From Strigamia acuminata (Eukaryota > Arthropoda > Chilopoda > Geophilomorpha > Linotaeniidae): DNA of 64,000 nucleotides. The notes under the pieces are model-generated. The model was given only the letters and a program-made list of their open reading frames with translations, did no database searches and had not been told where the DNA came from. Positions 12,594-23,302 of this stretch are shown here, piece by piece. The DNA lies in contig OX442319.1 in NCBI GenBank assembly GCA_949358305.1, positions 9,052,001-9,116,000 of the forward strand. Reading direction: 5' to 3'. A program made the position numbers and the translations under genes. Within the stretch, counting starts at the first letter, position 1; the number at the start of each line of letters is the position of its first letter.

Positions 12594-13235
12594 TTTGGTT
12601 TTGAAAAAATCACGAGTTCAAGCTGAGTGTGCGGAAAATGTTTGGTTTGCATTCAATCACTCACTTTATGCTAATCGAAATCAATCAATCACATCGAAAT
12701 AGAACTTAATCTGAAATTGAATAAAAATCAAAAATTAGAGACACAATTTTCATAAATAATATTGATCTATGCTATCGCTTACTTACAGTAATCAAGTGAG
12801 AATTTCATTTTTTTACTTCATTTTCATCAGTTGGTTATGATTTGGGCAAACAAATGGAACCTTCAGCTATTCTTGCCACTACGGCCGCAGACCGGTCGCA
12901 GAATGTTTTCGTGCTCCGGCACTGTTGAAGATCACGGTGCCTTGAACAGACTTACGAATCTTACTGATCGGCAAACTGCACAAAAAAATTCAAAGGTTAG
13001 TTTACATGTAGCAACTTCATGAACGTCATATCGTACCCTAATTCGGATCTTTCGGCAAACAATTGATTTTTTAAAACAAGTGGTGAAAATAAACTAGCGA
13101 CGGAAAACATGAGATTGCTGGGTGATAGTAAAACCCGATGTAAAGCTGAATTTTGCGCCATCTCTTGGTAAAAATAGATAGAGCCACCCACAGAGCTCTG
13201 TTTGCCACTCACGGTTATGTTCCGAACCCACACAT

Positions 13236-13291
13236 TTTATTCTGAAGCAAAATAAAAATCTCACCAAGTCTGTTCAAGGATGTGGGCAATT
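13236..13291 (+). pseudogene. PDK exon 1 relic (copy a)
   Basis: The sequence matches the start of PDK exon 1 at 37070-37125, including TTCTGAAGCAAAAT before the start codon and GTCTGTTCAAGGATGTGGGC inside it. ATG is changed to ATA. The match stops after GGGCAATTGC, where repeated spacer begins. Non-functional fragment. Confidence 0.75.
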
Positions 13292-14061
13292 GCCTTTTTA
13301 TCATAAGTGTCTTATATAATTCATAACAACAACAAAAAGAAGAAAAAAATATTTTATTTTATCTTTATTTACTTAAATTTTCTCATCTTTTGGAAAAATT
13401 ATTTCAGGACACATTTAAGTTGAATTATCGATTGAATGAACGACGACAGTACAAAAATTAAAACGATTTTGTTTCCGTTTGTGTAGCTTAATGAAGGCAT
13501 TAAATGAGCCTATCCAGGGGACCTCAGGATTCAGTTGCCCCAGCCTTCCATATTTATATTATTTTATCAGTTTTAACACTTTTCTCTTATAAAAAAAAAA
13601 ATATTTGCTGGTTGGTTTACTTTTCCGGCATAAAATGTGGACTTTTTGATTCTAGTTTGACAATGGGCACCAAAAATACCTGTGTCTAGGACTAAGTCCG
13701 AGTGGCGCTTGGGGTCCCACAGGATATTAATTGGCCTCAAATGGATGAAATTTAAAATTTGTACTAAATTTTAATTCGAAAATCGTGTTTAAGAAATAAC
13801 ATGCTTTGTAAAAGAATGAAGGAAGTTATTTCGGAATTAAAAAAAGAAAAGGCAGGATTATTTTCGACTTCGGAGAATCAGTCTTCCTTTCCACCAGGAG
13901 TCCAGTTGATTCGGATTTTTTTCGACTGCCTTTTTTCACTTCTACATGCTTTGCTATATGTTTTTTTTAATTTCCACGTTCACTGCCACTTTGAATTTTT
14001 TGTCGGTAATTGGACAAAAGTTAAAATATTTTCGATTTTTTTTATTAAAATAATCATCTAA
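13292..14061. repeat. Duplicated intergenic spacer (ZF/PDK module)
   Basis: Spacer also found at 23300-23760, 31500-32250 and in part at 34930-35300. Recognisable pieces are GAATTATCGATTGAAT, GGGGACCTCAGGATT, TTTGCTGGTTGGTTTA, GGACTAAGTC and GGGGTCCCACAGGATATTAA. Then comes a block of TTATTTTCGACT and CCAGTTGATTCGG motifs. No gene seen. Confidence 0.7.
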
Positions 14062-14146
14062 ATCTTTCTAAATCCCATCCGAATCCTTTGAAAGATTTGA
14101 ATCTCTGACACGCAGCTTCTGATTGTCGTACCCCTGTGATGGGCGG
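14062..14146. mobile_element. Right-end relic of the GA-rich-TIR MITE family
   Basis: Contains AAATCCCATCCGAATCC, GAATCTCTGACACGCAGC and CTGATTGTCG, as at the right end of the element at 22449-23204. The terminal C-run is degraded (GTACCCCTG). The left end is missing. Confidence 0.55.
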
Positions 14147-14399
14147 TATTCATTACAATATTGTTTCGGTCAGTTATCTCTAGATGGCAGCAGCGACTAG
14201 AGACAGTTTGAGGTAGGAAAACAGTGGCGCCATCTATGTATCCAAGTTGCTATTAATTAGAAGTTACAATTTCTCTTCGGTGATTATGCTTTGAAAAAGA
14301 CCCAAATTATCGCCCATGAAAAGAATGCAATACGTTTACTCACCGTTCAGTTTCAACATGCTTTCCACGGTGGACGATAATTTCGGATACGTCTACTGA

Positions 14400-17050
14400 A
14401 TCGAATCTACAGTGGAATTTGAGCTAGTTTTGCACGGTGAGCAATAAATTCGGATGCATTTTTGGTTTTGGTTGTGTAGTTTCAGCAAGTTTTGCACGGT
14501 AGGCAATAAATTCGGATGCTTTTTTGGATTTATTGTACGGATTGAAGCTCGTTTTGCATGGTGGGCGATAAATTCGGATGCATTTTTTGCTGTGTAGTTT
14601 CAGCAAGTTTGGCACGGTGGGCGAGAAATTCTGATGCTTTTTTAGATTTATTGTACAGAGTGAAGCTAGTTTTGATCGTGTGCGATAAATTCGGATGCGT
14701 TTATTGGTATTGCCGTGTAGTTTCAATAAATAAAATAAATAAATAAATAAATAAATAAATCCGATAAATTCGGATGTGTTTTGTGTATTTGCAGTAAAGT
14801 TTAGCACGGTAGGCGATAAATTCGGATGCTTTTTTGGATTTATTGTACGGATTGAAGCTAATTTTGATTGTGTGCGATAAATTCGGATGCGTTTATTGGT
14901 TTTGCTGTGTAGTTTCAATAAATAAAATAAATAAATAAATATATCCGATAAATTCGGATGTATTTTGTGAATTTGCAGTGAAGTTTTGTACGGTAAGCGA
15001 TAAAATCGGATGTGTTTTGTGGATTTGCAGTGAAGTTTTGTACGGTAGATGATAAATTCGGATGTTTTTGTGGATTTGCAGTGAATTTCAACAAGTTTAT
15101 TACACTGGGTGATACGTTTTGGATGCATTTTTGAACTCACGGTTTATATTCAAACAGATTTTGAATGTGGACAATAAATTCGAATACGTTTACTGTATTG
15201 AATCTACAGTGGAGTTTTTAGCTTATTTTACTCGTGTGCGATGATTTCGGATACGTTTTGTGAATTTGCAGTGAAGTTTTGTACGGTAGATGATAAACTC
15301 GGATGTGTTTTGTGAATTTGTAGTGAAGTTTCAGCAAGTTTTGCACGGTAGGCGATAAATTCGGATACATTTATTGGTTTTGCTGTTTAGTTTCTACAAG
15401 TTTTGCACGGTGGGCGATAAATTCGGATGTGTTTTGCGGATTTGCAGTAAGTTCCATGAAGTTTAGCACGATAGGCGATATCAGATGCTTTTTTAGATTT
15501 ATTGTAAGGATTGAAGCTAGTTTTGAATGGTGGGCGATAAATTCGGATGCATTTTTTTTTGCTGTGTAGTTTCAACAAGTTTAGCACGGTAGGCGATAAA
15601 TTCGGATACGTTTATTGCTTTTGCTGTGTAGTTTCAATTAATAAAATAAATAAATAAATCTGATAAATTCGGATGTGTTTTGTGAATTTGCAGTGAAGTT
15701 TTGTACGGTAGCTGATGAATTCGGATGTGCTTTGTGGATTTGCAGTGAAGTTTTGTACGGTAGATGATGAATTCGGATGTGCTTTGTGGATTTGCACTGA
15801 AGTTCCAACGAGTTTAGCACGGTAGGCGATAAATTCGGATACATTTATCGGTTGTGCTGTTTAGTTTCTACAAGTTTTGCACGGTGGGCGATAAATTCGG
15901 ATGAATTTTTTTAATTTGTAGTAAAGTTTCAACAAGTTTAGCATGATAAGCGATAAATTTGGATGTGTTTTGTGAATTCGCAGTGAAGCTCCAACAAGTT
16001 TAGCACGGCAGGCGATAAATTCGGATTCATTTATTAGTTTTGCTGTATATTAGTTTCTGCAAGTTTAGCACGATGGGCGATAAATTCGGATGTGTTTTGG
16101 ATTTATTGTACGGATTGAAGCTCGTTTTGCATGGTGGGCGATAAATTCGGATGAATTTTTTGCTGTGTAGTTTCAGCAAGTTTTGCACGGTGGGCGATAA
16201 ATTCTGATTTATTGTACAGAGTGAAGCTAATTTTGATTCTGTGCGATAAATTCGGATGCGTTTATTGGTTTTGCTGTGTAGTTTCAATAAATAAAATAAA
16301 TAAATAAATATATCCGATAAATTCGGATGTATTTTGTGAATTTGCAGTGAAGTTTTGTACGTAAGCGATAAAATCGGATGTGTTTTGTGGATTTGCAGTA
16401 AAGTTTTGTACGGTAGATGATAAATTCGGATGTGTTTTGTGGATTTGCAGTGAAGTTTTGTACGGTAAGCAATGAAATCGGATGTGTTTTGTGGATTTGC
16501 AGTGAAGTTTTGTACGGTAGATGATAAATTCGGATGTATTTTTTGAATTTGCAGTGAAGTTTTGTACGGTAAGCGATAAAATCGGATGTGTTTTGTGGAT
16601 TTGCAGTGAAGTTTTGTACGGTAGATGATAAATTCGGATGTGTTTTGTGGATTTGCAGTGAATTTCAACAAGTTTATTACACTGGGTGATACGTTTTGGA
16701 TGCATTTTTGAACTCACGGTTTATATTCAAACAGATTTTGAATGTGGACAATAAATTCGAATACGTTTATTGAATCTACTATTTAGTTTTTAGCTTATTT
16801 TACTCGTGTGCGATGATTTCGGATACGTTTTGTGGATTTGCAGTTGAGTTTCAACAAGTTTTGCCATAAATTCGGATACGGTTTTTGGATTTTCAATTGT
16901 TTTAACAAGTTTTTCGAACACGTTTTTTCAGACTCACAGTTTAAGTCTAAAAATAGGTTTGTATCACGTGGGAAATAAATTTTTATTCGTGTTTTGGATC
17001 TATATTTCATATTCAATCGGTTTTCACTAGGGCATTAAATTCTGATACGT
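14400..17050. repeat. Satellite array of about 52-bp units with higher-order structure
   Basis: About 2.6 kb of imperfect direct repeats. The basic unit, about 52 bp, contains GATAAATTCGGATGTGTTTT and ATTTGCAGTGAAGTTTTG followed by TACGGTAG. Two larger blocks (about 14,550-15,200 and 16,100-16,790) repeat the same order of unit variants, including an AAATAAAT microsatellite, which shows higher-order duplication. The minus-strand open frames (for example 14424-15140 and 16027-16671) are repeats read as protein, not genes. There is no nearby sign of a transposon boundary. Confidence 0.93.
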
Positions 17051-17830
17051 TTTTTGGATCTATTGTGAAGATTTTGTAGATTTTGTTAGCAATACAGTGT
17101 GTACTTTACAGAGCGCAACCGAATGTAACTATGGGGTACAAATTGTGGCCATTCCCCGTACCGATGTGATAATTGCAAGTTGTAGTACGTAATATCCGTA
17201 TCGGTCAAAAAAATGTATTGCCCCGGTAAATATTGTAAATCCAAGCAGGTGACTACCGGTAGTACTTATTCAAATATCTTTTATTAGGTGAATCGATTGC
17301 AATTATGGTTCATTTGTCTATTGACTTGCCGATAATTATTAGCACAGTTCCGTATCGTCGTCAAGCTATCGTTGATTGTGAAACGAAAAGCTTTAGAAGC
17401 AGCTTGGTAAACGTAAACGATAAATCGAATACCGGTACGTTATTATCAGCAGTTCAAATTCAACATTTCGCACCTAAATGACAAATCGAGATATGTTTTT
17501 AGACTTCTGAATCCTATGTTTAGAAGGTCTAATAAAACGGTTCTGTTCGTCTATGTGTTTAGTATACGTAGAATAATAAATACATATATTATTTATCCTG
17601 CTTTTCAATGTCTTTAGTATTTAATAGCTACAAAATTGAATTTCTAGGACAATTTCCTAAGAACGATAAGCGCATTTTCGTAACCGTAACATAATTCCGT
17701 TAAAACAAAACGTAGAAGTAACAAAAATACACGTTCATATTTCGTTTCCTAAAATTGGGACTAGTATTTAACCACTTCTTGTCAGTCAGCTACACATACA
17801 CCAACACGGTAATTCCAGAAGTTTGTCGTC
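17051..17830 (+). promoter_or_regulatory. Upstream region of the first LRR gene
   Basis: The last ~250 bases are conserved in front of the other LRR copies (minus strand at 43160-43420, 45610-45860 and 62740-62990). Shared blocks are CCTAAGAACGATAAGCGCAT, GTAACATAATTCCGTTAAAA, then TATTTAA about 17 bases before TCAGTC, an arthropod initiator-like sequence at about 17782. TATTTAA is closer to the initiator than a standard TATA box would be. No gene is seen in 17051-17570. Confidence 0.45.
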
Positions 17831-19198
17831 ATGCCGTTCAGAAAATCACCAGCAAGTCTTCAAAATTTATGTTCAAATACGGCAATCAGTAATCTCGATA
17901 CGATGCAAGACAAACTAGAGAACCAACCTTCCGCAATCGTCGATAACATACGTAGTCGACTAGATGAAATGCAACGCACCGGTTCCAATCCACCACTGAA
18001 TCCAAACATTTTTATACGTAAGGACACAACATCATTACTCAGTTTGCGCCAATTTGGTCTCAACGTGACTCCTGTATTGGACCAAATAACCCGGGTTTGT
18101 AGAAACCTTCAATTTTTAAGCTTACAACGATTTTCGAACGATCCAGACATTCCTCCCATAAGTCTAATCCAACTACTAAAAAACTCGCCACAAATTCGAT
18201 ACTTAAACTTAAAGACGAGAAGAGAAATCACGGATCAAGTTGTAGCTGCAATCGGTGAAAATTGCCAACAATTGACCCATCTTAATCTTGATTCCTGCTC
18301 CAAAGTCACCGATCTAGGGGCCCGTACATTGACCGGTTGCAAAGAATTAAGGAATTTAAATATCAACTCTTTCAGTGTCACACCACCAGCGTGTTTGTTC
18401 ATCCTAAACACAACGCCATTGTTAAAAGTGTTTGAAAATAGTAACTGGGGTGAGTTGTTTCGGATGCTGAAACAACAATTCAATGCAAACAATACTCTGC
18501 GTACTTACTCTCTCGAACAAACGCCATTGGGCATGAACAAAAGTGAAGACATCGCTTTTCTGACCAGCACTTTTCCGAATTTACGCAGAATTAAAATCGC
18601 AACTGTCGATTGGGATGTGAATTTTGACACCGATATATCTTCGAGATTGCATAACGATATACCGCAAAGACTGATCAGTCTACACCTATTGGGTATTGGT
18701 TCAGTCAATATTGTGCTTATTGATCGCTCCTGTCCTATGTTGGAAGAATTGACATTGTCAGCATGTACCATTTACACGGAAACTGCTACTGAGCAGCGCG
18801 TTATCTTCAAAATACTTCGCTCACTGTTCATCGAAATGACGACCGAATGGACCGTAACGGAATTGCAGTTGATAACGTTATTGGTGTGCCCTAATTTGGA
18901 ATATTTGACACTACTTAAATGTCCCACATTTAGTGACGGTTTGGTTTGCGAACTTGTTACATCGAACGCATTTCGGAAGCTCAAGTCTTTATGTTTATGT
19001 CAGTGTAATTCCATTAATGTAAGCTCGATCATTGCGTTGTTGAAAATGCAAAATCCGCTCAATGTGTTGTGCTTTCGATATTGTGATAATATCTTTCCTA
19101 ATATTTCTAAAATTCAGAATTACGTGAAGAGCAAGAACTTGGATGTGCTTATTACAGACCGTTATGATAGGTCAGCAGACCCCTTTGGTGGCTGGTAA
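17831..19198 (+). CDS. LRR protein with BC-box and Cul2-box-like motif, copy A (455 aa)
   Basis: Single-exon gene, intact. Residues 9-18 (SLQNLCSNTA) fit the elongin-C-binding BC-box (S/T/P-L-x3-C-x3-aliphatic). Residues 33-40 (PSAIVDNI) fit most of the Cul2 box (P-x2-hydrophobic-x3-hydrophobic), though Gln precedes the Pro. The rest is leucine-rich repeats of the cysteine-containing type (LTHLNLDSCSKVTDLG, LEELTLSAC, NLEYLTLLKC). This layout matches CUL2 substrate receptors such as LRR-1 and ZYG11, so I infer a cytosolic or nuclear ubiquitin-ligase adaptor; the target is unknown. The BC-box makes a plain F-box reading less likely. The 3' flank has AATAAA repeats near 19264. It is the only complete copy on the plus strand and lies in the ZF cluster, away from the other full-length copies. 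Confidence 0.8.
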   Translation: MPFRKSPASLQNLCSNTAISNLDTMQDKLENQPSAIVDNIRSRLDEMQRTGSNPPLNPNIFIRKDTTSLLSLRQFGLNVTPVLDQITRVCRNLQFLSLQRFSNDPDIPPISLIQLLKNSPQIRYLNLKTRREITDQVVAAIGENCQQLTHLNLDSCSKVTDLGARTLTGCKELRNLNINSFSVTPPACLFILNTTPLLKVFENSNWGELFRMLKQQFNANNTLRTYSLEQTPLGMNKSEDIAFLTSTFPNLRRIKIATVDWDVNFDTDISSRLHNDIPQRLISLHLLGIGSVNIVLIDRSCPMLEELTLSACTIYTETATEQRVIFKILRSLFIEMTTEWTVTELQLITLLVCPNLEYLTLLKCPTFSDGLVCELVTSNAFRKLKSLCLCQCNSINVSSIIALLKMQNPLNVLCFRYCDNIFPNISKIQNYVKSKNLDVLITDRYDRSADPFGGW

Positions 19199-20119
19199 GG
19201 GATGAATACTTTTCAATTACTGGTTACCGCAAGAGTGACGTCAGCATAACAGTGAGTGTATTAAAATAAAATAAAGTGAATACATTTAAACACCCCCATC
19301 TTTAACTCACTTTACCCCAATAATGATTTTACTTATCCCCACTCAAAACACCCCCAATTAATGTTTATAACTCCCCTAACTGTTTATCCCCGTAATAAAT
19401 TTGTTTTCCCCCAACAAATTTTCCCCCAATTATTATCCAACATACCCCAACTTTTTTCCAATGTACCTTACTCGCCCTTTGGACAGAGTATTAAATATTT
19501 CGAATTGGTCAAGCAAAAAGAAATATATCATTTTGAAGCGAAAAAGAAATAATAATTATGGCAATTTACTCTAAAATGTACATCAAACAATAAAATAAAA
19601 AGAAATCCCATAAATAAATGTGCTTTATTTACAATAACAATTTTTCAATCGAGTTTAATTATACAATATTAAAACCAATGTTGCAGCTCCTTCACAAAGT
19701 GATGCTCGTGACGTTACACTTGTCCACTCATAACCAGTTTAAATTTAAAATAGAAAATGAAACACTCAATTCACCACAATTTTCGTCAAACATTTTCAAT
19801 CCACACTCAACTTACCACTGAAACAAATCCGCCTCAAAGTGACAAGAGAAAAACACTGAAGAAATAATAAATAAAGAAAACAAAACAAATTATCAATTAA
19901 AGCACCAAATTACGTCAAGTGGTTCCCTCGATGTCCTCGCTGCCACCTGTCCAGTGAGTGCCGGATGTTGACCAATGATGACTATGATCCATTACCAAAC
20001 TCCCTTACCCTCGCCCCCGTGGGGACCACAAACCGCGGTTAAATGCAAGAACAAAGATAATCATTTCCTCCCTCATCAGCAAATTGTTCAAGTGGATTTC
20101 ATAGCCGTTTAGTACTCGG
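19199..20119 (-). other. C-rich 3' flank, then likely 3'UTR of a minus-strand gene remnant
   Basis: 19270-19450 is rich in short C-runs (ACCCCCAT, CCCCCAA) and has no coding sign. At 19617-19632 the minus strand reads AATAAA, a fair poly(A) signal for the minus-strand exons at 20120-20303. 19900-20119 is unusually GC-balanced and could be their 3'UTR. Confidence 0.4.
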
Positions 20120-20303
20120 TTAGCTAATGATATCAGAGGTCCCCGGGGACTTGATCAAGCGCCGGGTAAGCTCGGTTGGCCAAACGAATGTGGATGGTGC
20201 CTTCTGGTCAGGACCTTCCTCCAAGACTAAAATAAGATGCCAATATGGGAGAAAAGATTATAATTTCTCCTTACATTTGTAGGAATGAACTCCAGTTGCT
20301 GAA
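20120..20303 (-). CDS. 3' end of an unidentified gene (two exons, truncated)
   Basis: Minus-strand exon 20303-20275 (29 bases) follows a TTTTTCCAG acceptor and ends at GTAAGG. Its phase fits the next exon, 20226-20120, which follows TTATTTTAG and ends in TAA. The joined 44 residues include SYKFLEEGPDQ and TFVWPTELTRRL. Codon use is GC-rich compared with the surroundings, and a poly(A) signal lies downstream on the same strand near 19625. I do not recognise the protein. Immediately upstream (from about 20325) the repeated ZF spacer begins, so the rest of the gene was apparently cut off by the duplication. A chance ORF remains possible. Confidence 0.35.
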
Positions 20304-20309
20304 CTGGAA

Positions 20310-20635
20310 AAATCACATACACCGAAGGCAGGATTATTTTCGAACTGGATTATTTTTGACTGATAATATTTTCGACAAGGATGTCTTTTGACCAAGATGA
20401 AAATAATCTAGGTTGAAAATAAGCCTGTTGTGTGCAAAACCAAATTAAACACAAAAACGTACCTGTTCAATAAATTTTCAAATCCCGTCCATTAAGGACA
20501 ACGGCGTAAATTAACACTATACATTCGATAACGCGCTCTTAGTTTTATTTTTCGAACCCTGGTGAAAACATTCTCAGTCAACAATAATCCTGGTCAAAAG
20601 GAGTCCAGTCGAAAAAATTCCACTGTGCCCATTAC

Positions 20636-20673
<38 letters not shown>

Positions 20674-20835
20674 ATTGTAGCAAAAATATTATCTTTTTAA
20701 GTCAAAATAAAATTTCGGTTTTCTTTATTTTCATGTACAAAAAAATGCTTTTCAACACGTTTTCTCAAAGTATCAAAAATGGAATTTGAGTAGTTTTTAT
20801 GCAGTAAGTGTTTTGAAGTGTCGTTTTAATCTTCC
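20310..20835. repeat. Duplicated ZF 3' spacer with a poly-A insertion
   Basis: Contains the family motifs ATTATTTTCGAACTGGATT, CCTGGTCAAAAGGAGTCCAG and ATTCGATAACGCGCTCTTAG. At 20639-20669 about 30 A replace the bases that read GCAAATATCAGAGAATG in other copies. Confidence 0.65.
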
Positions 20836-20868
20836 ACTTTCAATACAGGAATAAGCACAAAGATAGCA

Positions 20869-21906
20869 TCACTTGAATGGTTTTTCACCTGTATGCATAG
20901 TAATGTGACGTTTTAAACTTCCACTTTGAATACAGGAATAATCACAAAGATGGCACTTGAATGGCTTTTCACCTGTATGAGTTGCAATATGACGTTTTAA
21001 ATCACCACTTTTAATACAGGAATAAGCACATAGATGGCACTTTAATGGTTTTTCACCTGTATGAGTTGCAATATGTTTTTTTAAATCCCCACTTGTAATA
21101 CTGGAATAACCACAAAGATGGCACTTGAATAGTTTATCACCTGTATGCGTAGCAATATGACGTTTTACAGTTCCATTTGCAATACAGGAATAAGCACAAA
21201 GATGGCATTTCCATGGTTTTTCACCTGTATGAGTTGCAATATGGTTTTTTAAATTCCCACTTTGAATACAAGAATAAAAACATAAATGGCACTTGTATCG
21301 CTTTTCACCTGTATGCGTAGCAATATGACGTTTTAAAGTTCCACTTTCAATACAGGAATAAGCACAAAGATGGCACTTGAAAGGCTTTTCCCCCGTGTGT
21401 GTTCTTCCATGTCTAGTCATACTACTTGCAGTTGCACACGAAAAATTACATTCGTTACACGTAAATAGCTTTTCTTTCGTGTGAGTTAATATATGTCTTT
21501 TTAAATCCGCACTTCCAATACAGGAAAAAGCACATAGATGACACTTGACTGCTTCTTCCGTAGTATGAGTCTTTACGTGACTACTCAAATTCCTTGTACT
21601 ACCACACGAATAAACACACAAATGGCAAGTAAATGCTTTGTTTCTCGAATGGGTTGTTAAATGTTTTTTTAAATCCCTACTTTGGGTGTAGGAATAATCG
21701 CATAGATGACACTTGAAAGAGCTTTTCCTCGTGTGAGATCGTGCATGGTCAACCAGTATCAATTTTGACCGAAAAGAAATTAAACACACCTGGCATTTGT
21801 AGGGTTTTGCACCAACGTGAATCAGCATGTGTGTCTTCAAACACGAATAAAATAAACTCGAATAATCACATCGACTGCATCTGAAGCGCTGTTGTTTATT
21901 CGTCAT
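20869..21906 (-). CDS. C2H2 zinc-finger gene, copy 2 (345 aa, C-terminally truncated)
   Basis: The start is MTNKQQ at 21906; the upstream in-frame codon at 21918 is TTG, so I do not use it. Twelve complete C2H2 fingers of C-x2-C-x12-H-x3-H form follow, joined by TGEKP linkers. A 3-base insertion creates TGA at 20869-20871, just after EKPFK. The frame then stays open to 20809 and would add one more finger with a damaged His. It is probably nuclear and DNA-binding. A candidate 5' leader exon at 22072-22244 has a weaker donor (GTAACT) than other copies. Confidence 0.8.
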   Translation of the reverse strand: MTNKQQRFRCSRCDYSSLFYSCLKTHMLIHVGAKPYKCQVCLISFRSKLILVDHARSHTRKSSFKCHLCDYSYTQSRDLKKHLTTHSRNKAFTCHLCVYSCGSTRNLSSHVKTHTTEEAVKCHLCAFSCIGSADLKRHILTHTKEKLFTCNECNFSCATASSMTRHGRTHTGEKPFKCHLCAYSCIESGTLKRHIATHTGEKRYKCHLCFYSCIQSGNLKNHIATHTGEKPWKCHLCAYSCIANGTVKRHIATHTGDKLFKCHLCGYSSITSGDLKKHIATHTGEKPLKCHLCAYSCIKSGDLKRHIATHTGEKPFKCHLCDYSCIQSGSLKRHITMHTGEKPFK

Positions 21907-21939
21907 TTTGGTTTTCAAAAAATAACGAGTTCAAGCTGA

Positions 21940-22448
21940 ATGTGCGAAAAATGTTTGGTTTGCAATCAATCAATCACATCGAAATAAAACTTATTCTGAA
22001 ATTGAAAGAAAATCAAACATTAGAAACACAATTTTCATAAATAATATTGATCTATGCTATCGCTTAGTTACATTAAAAAGGGAGAATTTCATTTTTGTCT
22101 TCATTCTCATCAGTTGCTTATGATTTGGGCAACCAGGTGGAACCTTCAGCTATTCTTACCACTACGGGCGTAGAATGTTTTCGTGCTCCGGCACTGAAGA
22201 TCATGGTGCCTTGAACAGACTTACGAATCTTACAGATCGGCAAACTATAAACAAAAAGTCAAAGGTAAGTTTACAGATAGCAATTTCATGAACGTCATAT
22301 CGTACCCAATTCTGGTTTTTCGGCAAGCAATGTGAAATGATTTTTTAAAACACGTGGTGAAAATTAGCTAGCGACGGGAAAACCCGAGACTGCTGGGTGA
22401 TAGTAAAACCCGATTTAAAGTTGAATTTTGCTCCATCTCTTGGTAAAA
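21940..22448. promoter_or_regulatory. Divergent promoter copy of the ZF/PDK module
   Basis: Matches the region between ZF copy 6 and PDK (36360-37081). It contains the ZF leader exon, the CTGGGTGATAGTAAAACCCG block and the CCATCTCTTGGTAAAAATA block. A MITE interrupts it at 22449. Confidence 0.55.
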
Positions 22449-23204
22449 ATAGGTGTTTGCGAGGGGGGCGACATTCGACCGAATCTCTGACATTGGCTTC
22501 CGAATCCCGCCCGAATCTTTCTGAATCCCGCCCGAATCTTTCTGAATCCCGCCCGAATCTTTCCGAATCCCACCGAATCTTCGAATCTCGAATCTTCAAG
22601 TTGTATACAAATCGAGGAAAATAAAAACAAAATTTATGATTAAAAAATGTAATAATATTTTTACAAAAACTGGAATAACCAAGGGAATGACTGACAACTG
22701 TAAATAAATGTTCCACATTGAAATTGTCCTTGAAATTGTCCGTAAAATCATCATCGGAAAAAATTATACCTGCGCACCTCGCTGCGCGGTATCTGCGCAT
22801 GCGCATTTATGATTTAGCGCAAACTTCAAATTAATCCGAATTAATCCCGGAATCGAGTCCGGAATTCACCATTGTTCGCAATTTCATTTCACATTTCACT
22901 AAGAGTTAAAATTAAAATGAAAAAACATTTCCACTTCACTAAATTTATTTGAAAAAAATCATATGAATCTTTCTGAATCCCATCCGAATCCCATCCGAAT
23001 CCCACCGAATCCTACCGAATCCCGCCGAATCCCACCGAATCCCATCCGAATCCCATCCGAATCTCCCCGAATCTATCCGAATCCCCCCGAATCCCATCCG
23101 AATCCCCCGAATCTTTCCGAATCTTTCCGAATCCCATCTGAATCTTTCGAATCCCAAAGAAGATTCGAATCTCTGACAAGCAGATTCTGATTGTCGCCCC
23201 CCTC
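22449..23204. mobile_element. MITE with CGAGGGGGGCGACA terminal inverted repeats
   Basis: The ends CGAGGGGGGCGACA and TGTCGCCCCCCTCG are perfect inverted repeats. Inside each end lies GAATCTCTGACA and then arrays of an 11-bp GAATCCCATCC-type repeat (22495-22600 and 22970-23160), in opposite orientation in the two halves. It interrupts the PDK promoter copy (compare 13165-13215). TGTTTG lies on both sides, but the duplication is not exact, so the superfamily is unassigned. Confidence 0.75.
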
Positions 23205-23245
23205 GTCTGTTTGCCACTCACGATTTTGTTCCGAACCCACACATT

Positions 23246-23302
23246 TTATTCTGAAGCAAAATAAAAATCTCAGCACGTCTGTTTAAGAATGTGGGCAATT
23301 GC
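23246..23302 (+). pseudogene. PDK exon 1 relic (copy b)
   Basis: As at 13236: the 5' part of PDK exon 1 with ATG changed to ATA, ending at the same junction after GGGCAATTGC. Confidence 0.75.

Noticed and set aside
14424..16717. Long minus-strand open frames in the satellite (up to 238 aa)
   Set aside because: They are the ~52-bp repeat translated in shifting frames; composition and repeats follow the DNA unit, with no splice or start context.
17860..18984. Minus-strand frames opposite LRR copy A, and similar ones opposite copies C and E
   Set aside because: Shadows of the real coding frame; they recur in every paralogue because the sense strand is conserved.
17831..19198. Reading the LRR family as F-box proteins
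   Set aside because: The N-terminus lacks an LP-x-E-F-box pattern but fits the BC-box exactly.
22397..23242. Ser/Pro/Glu repeat frames on both strands
   Set aside because: They are the 11-bp GAATCCCATCC repeats of the MITE.
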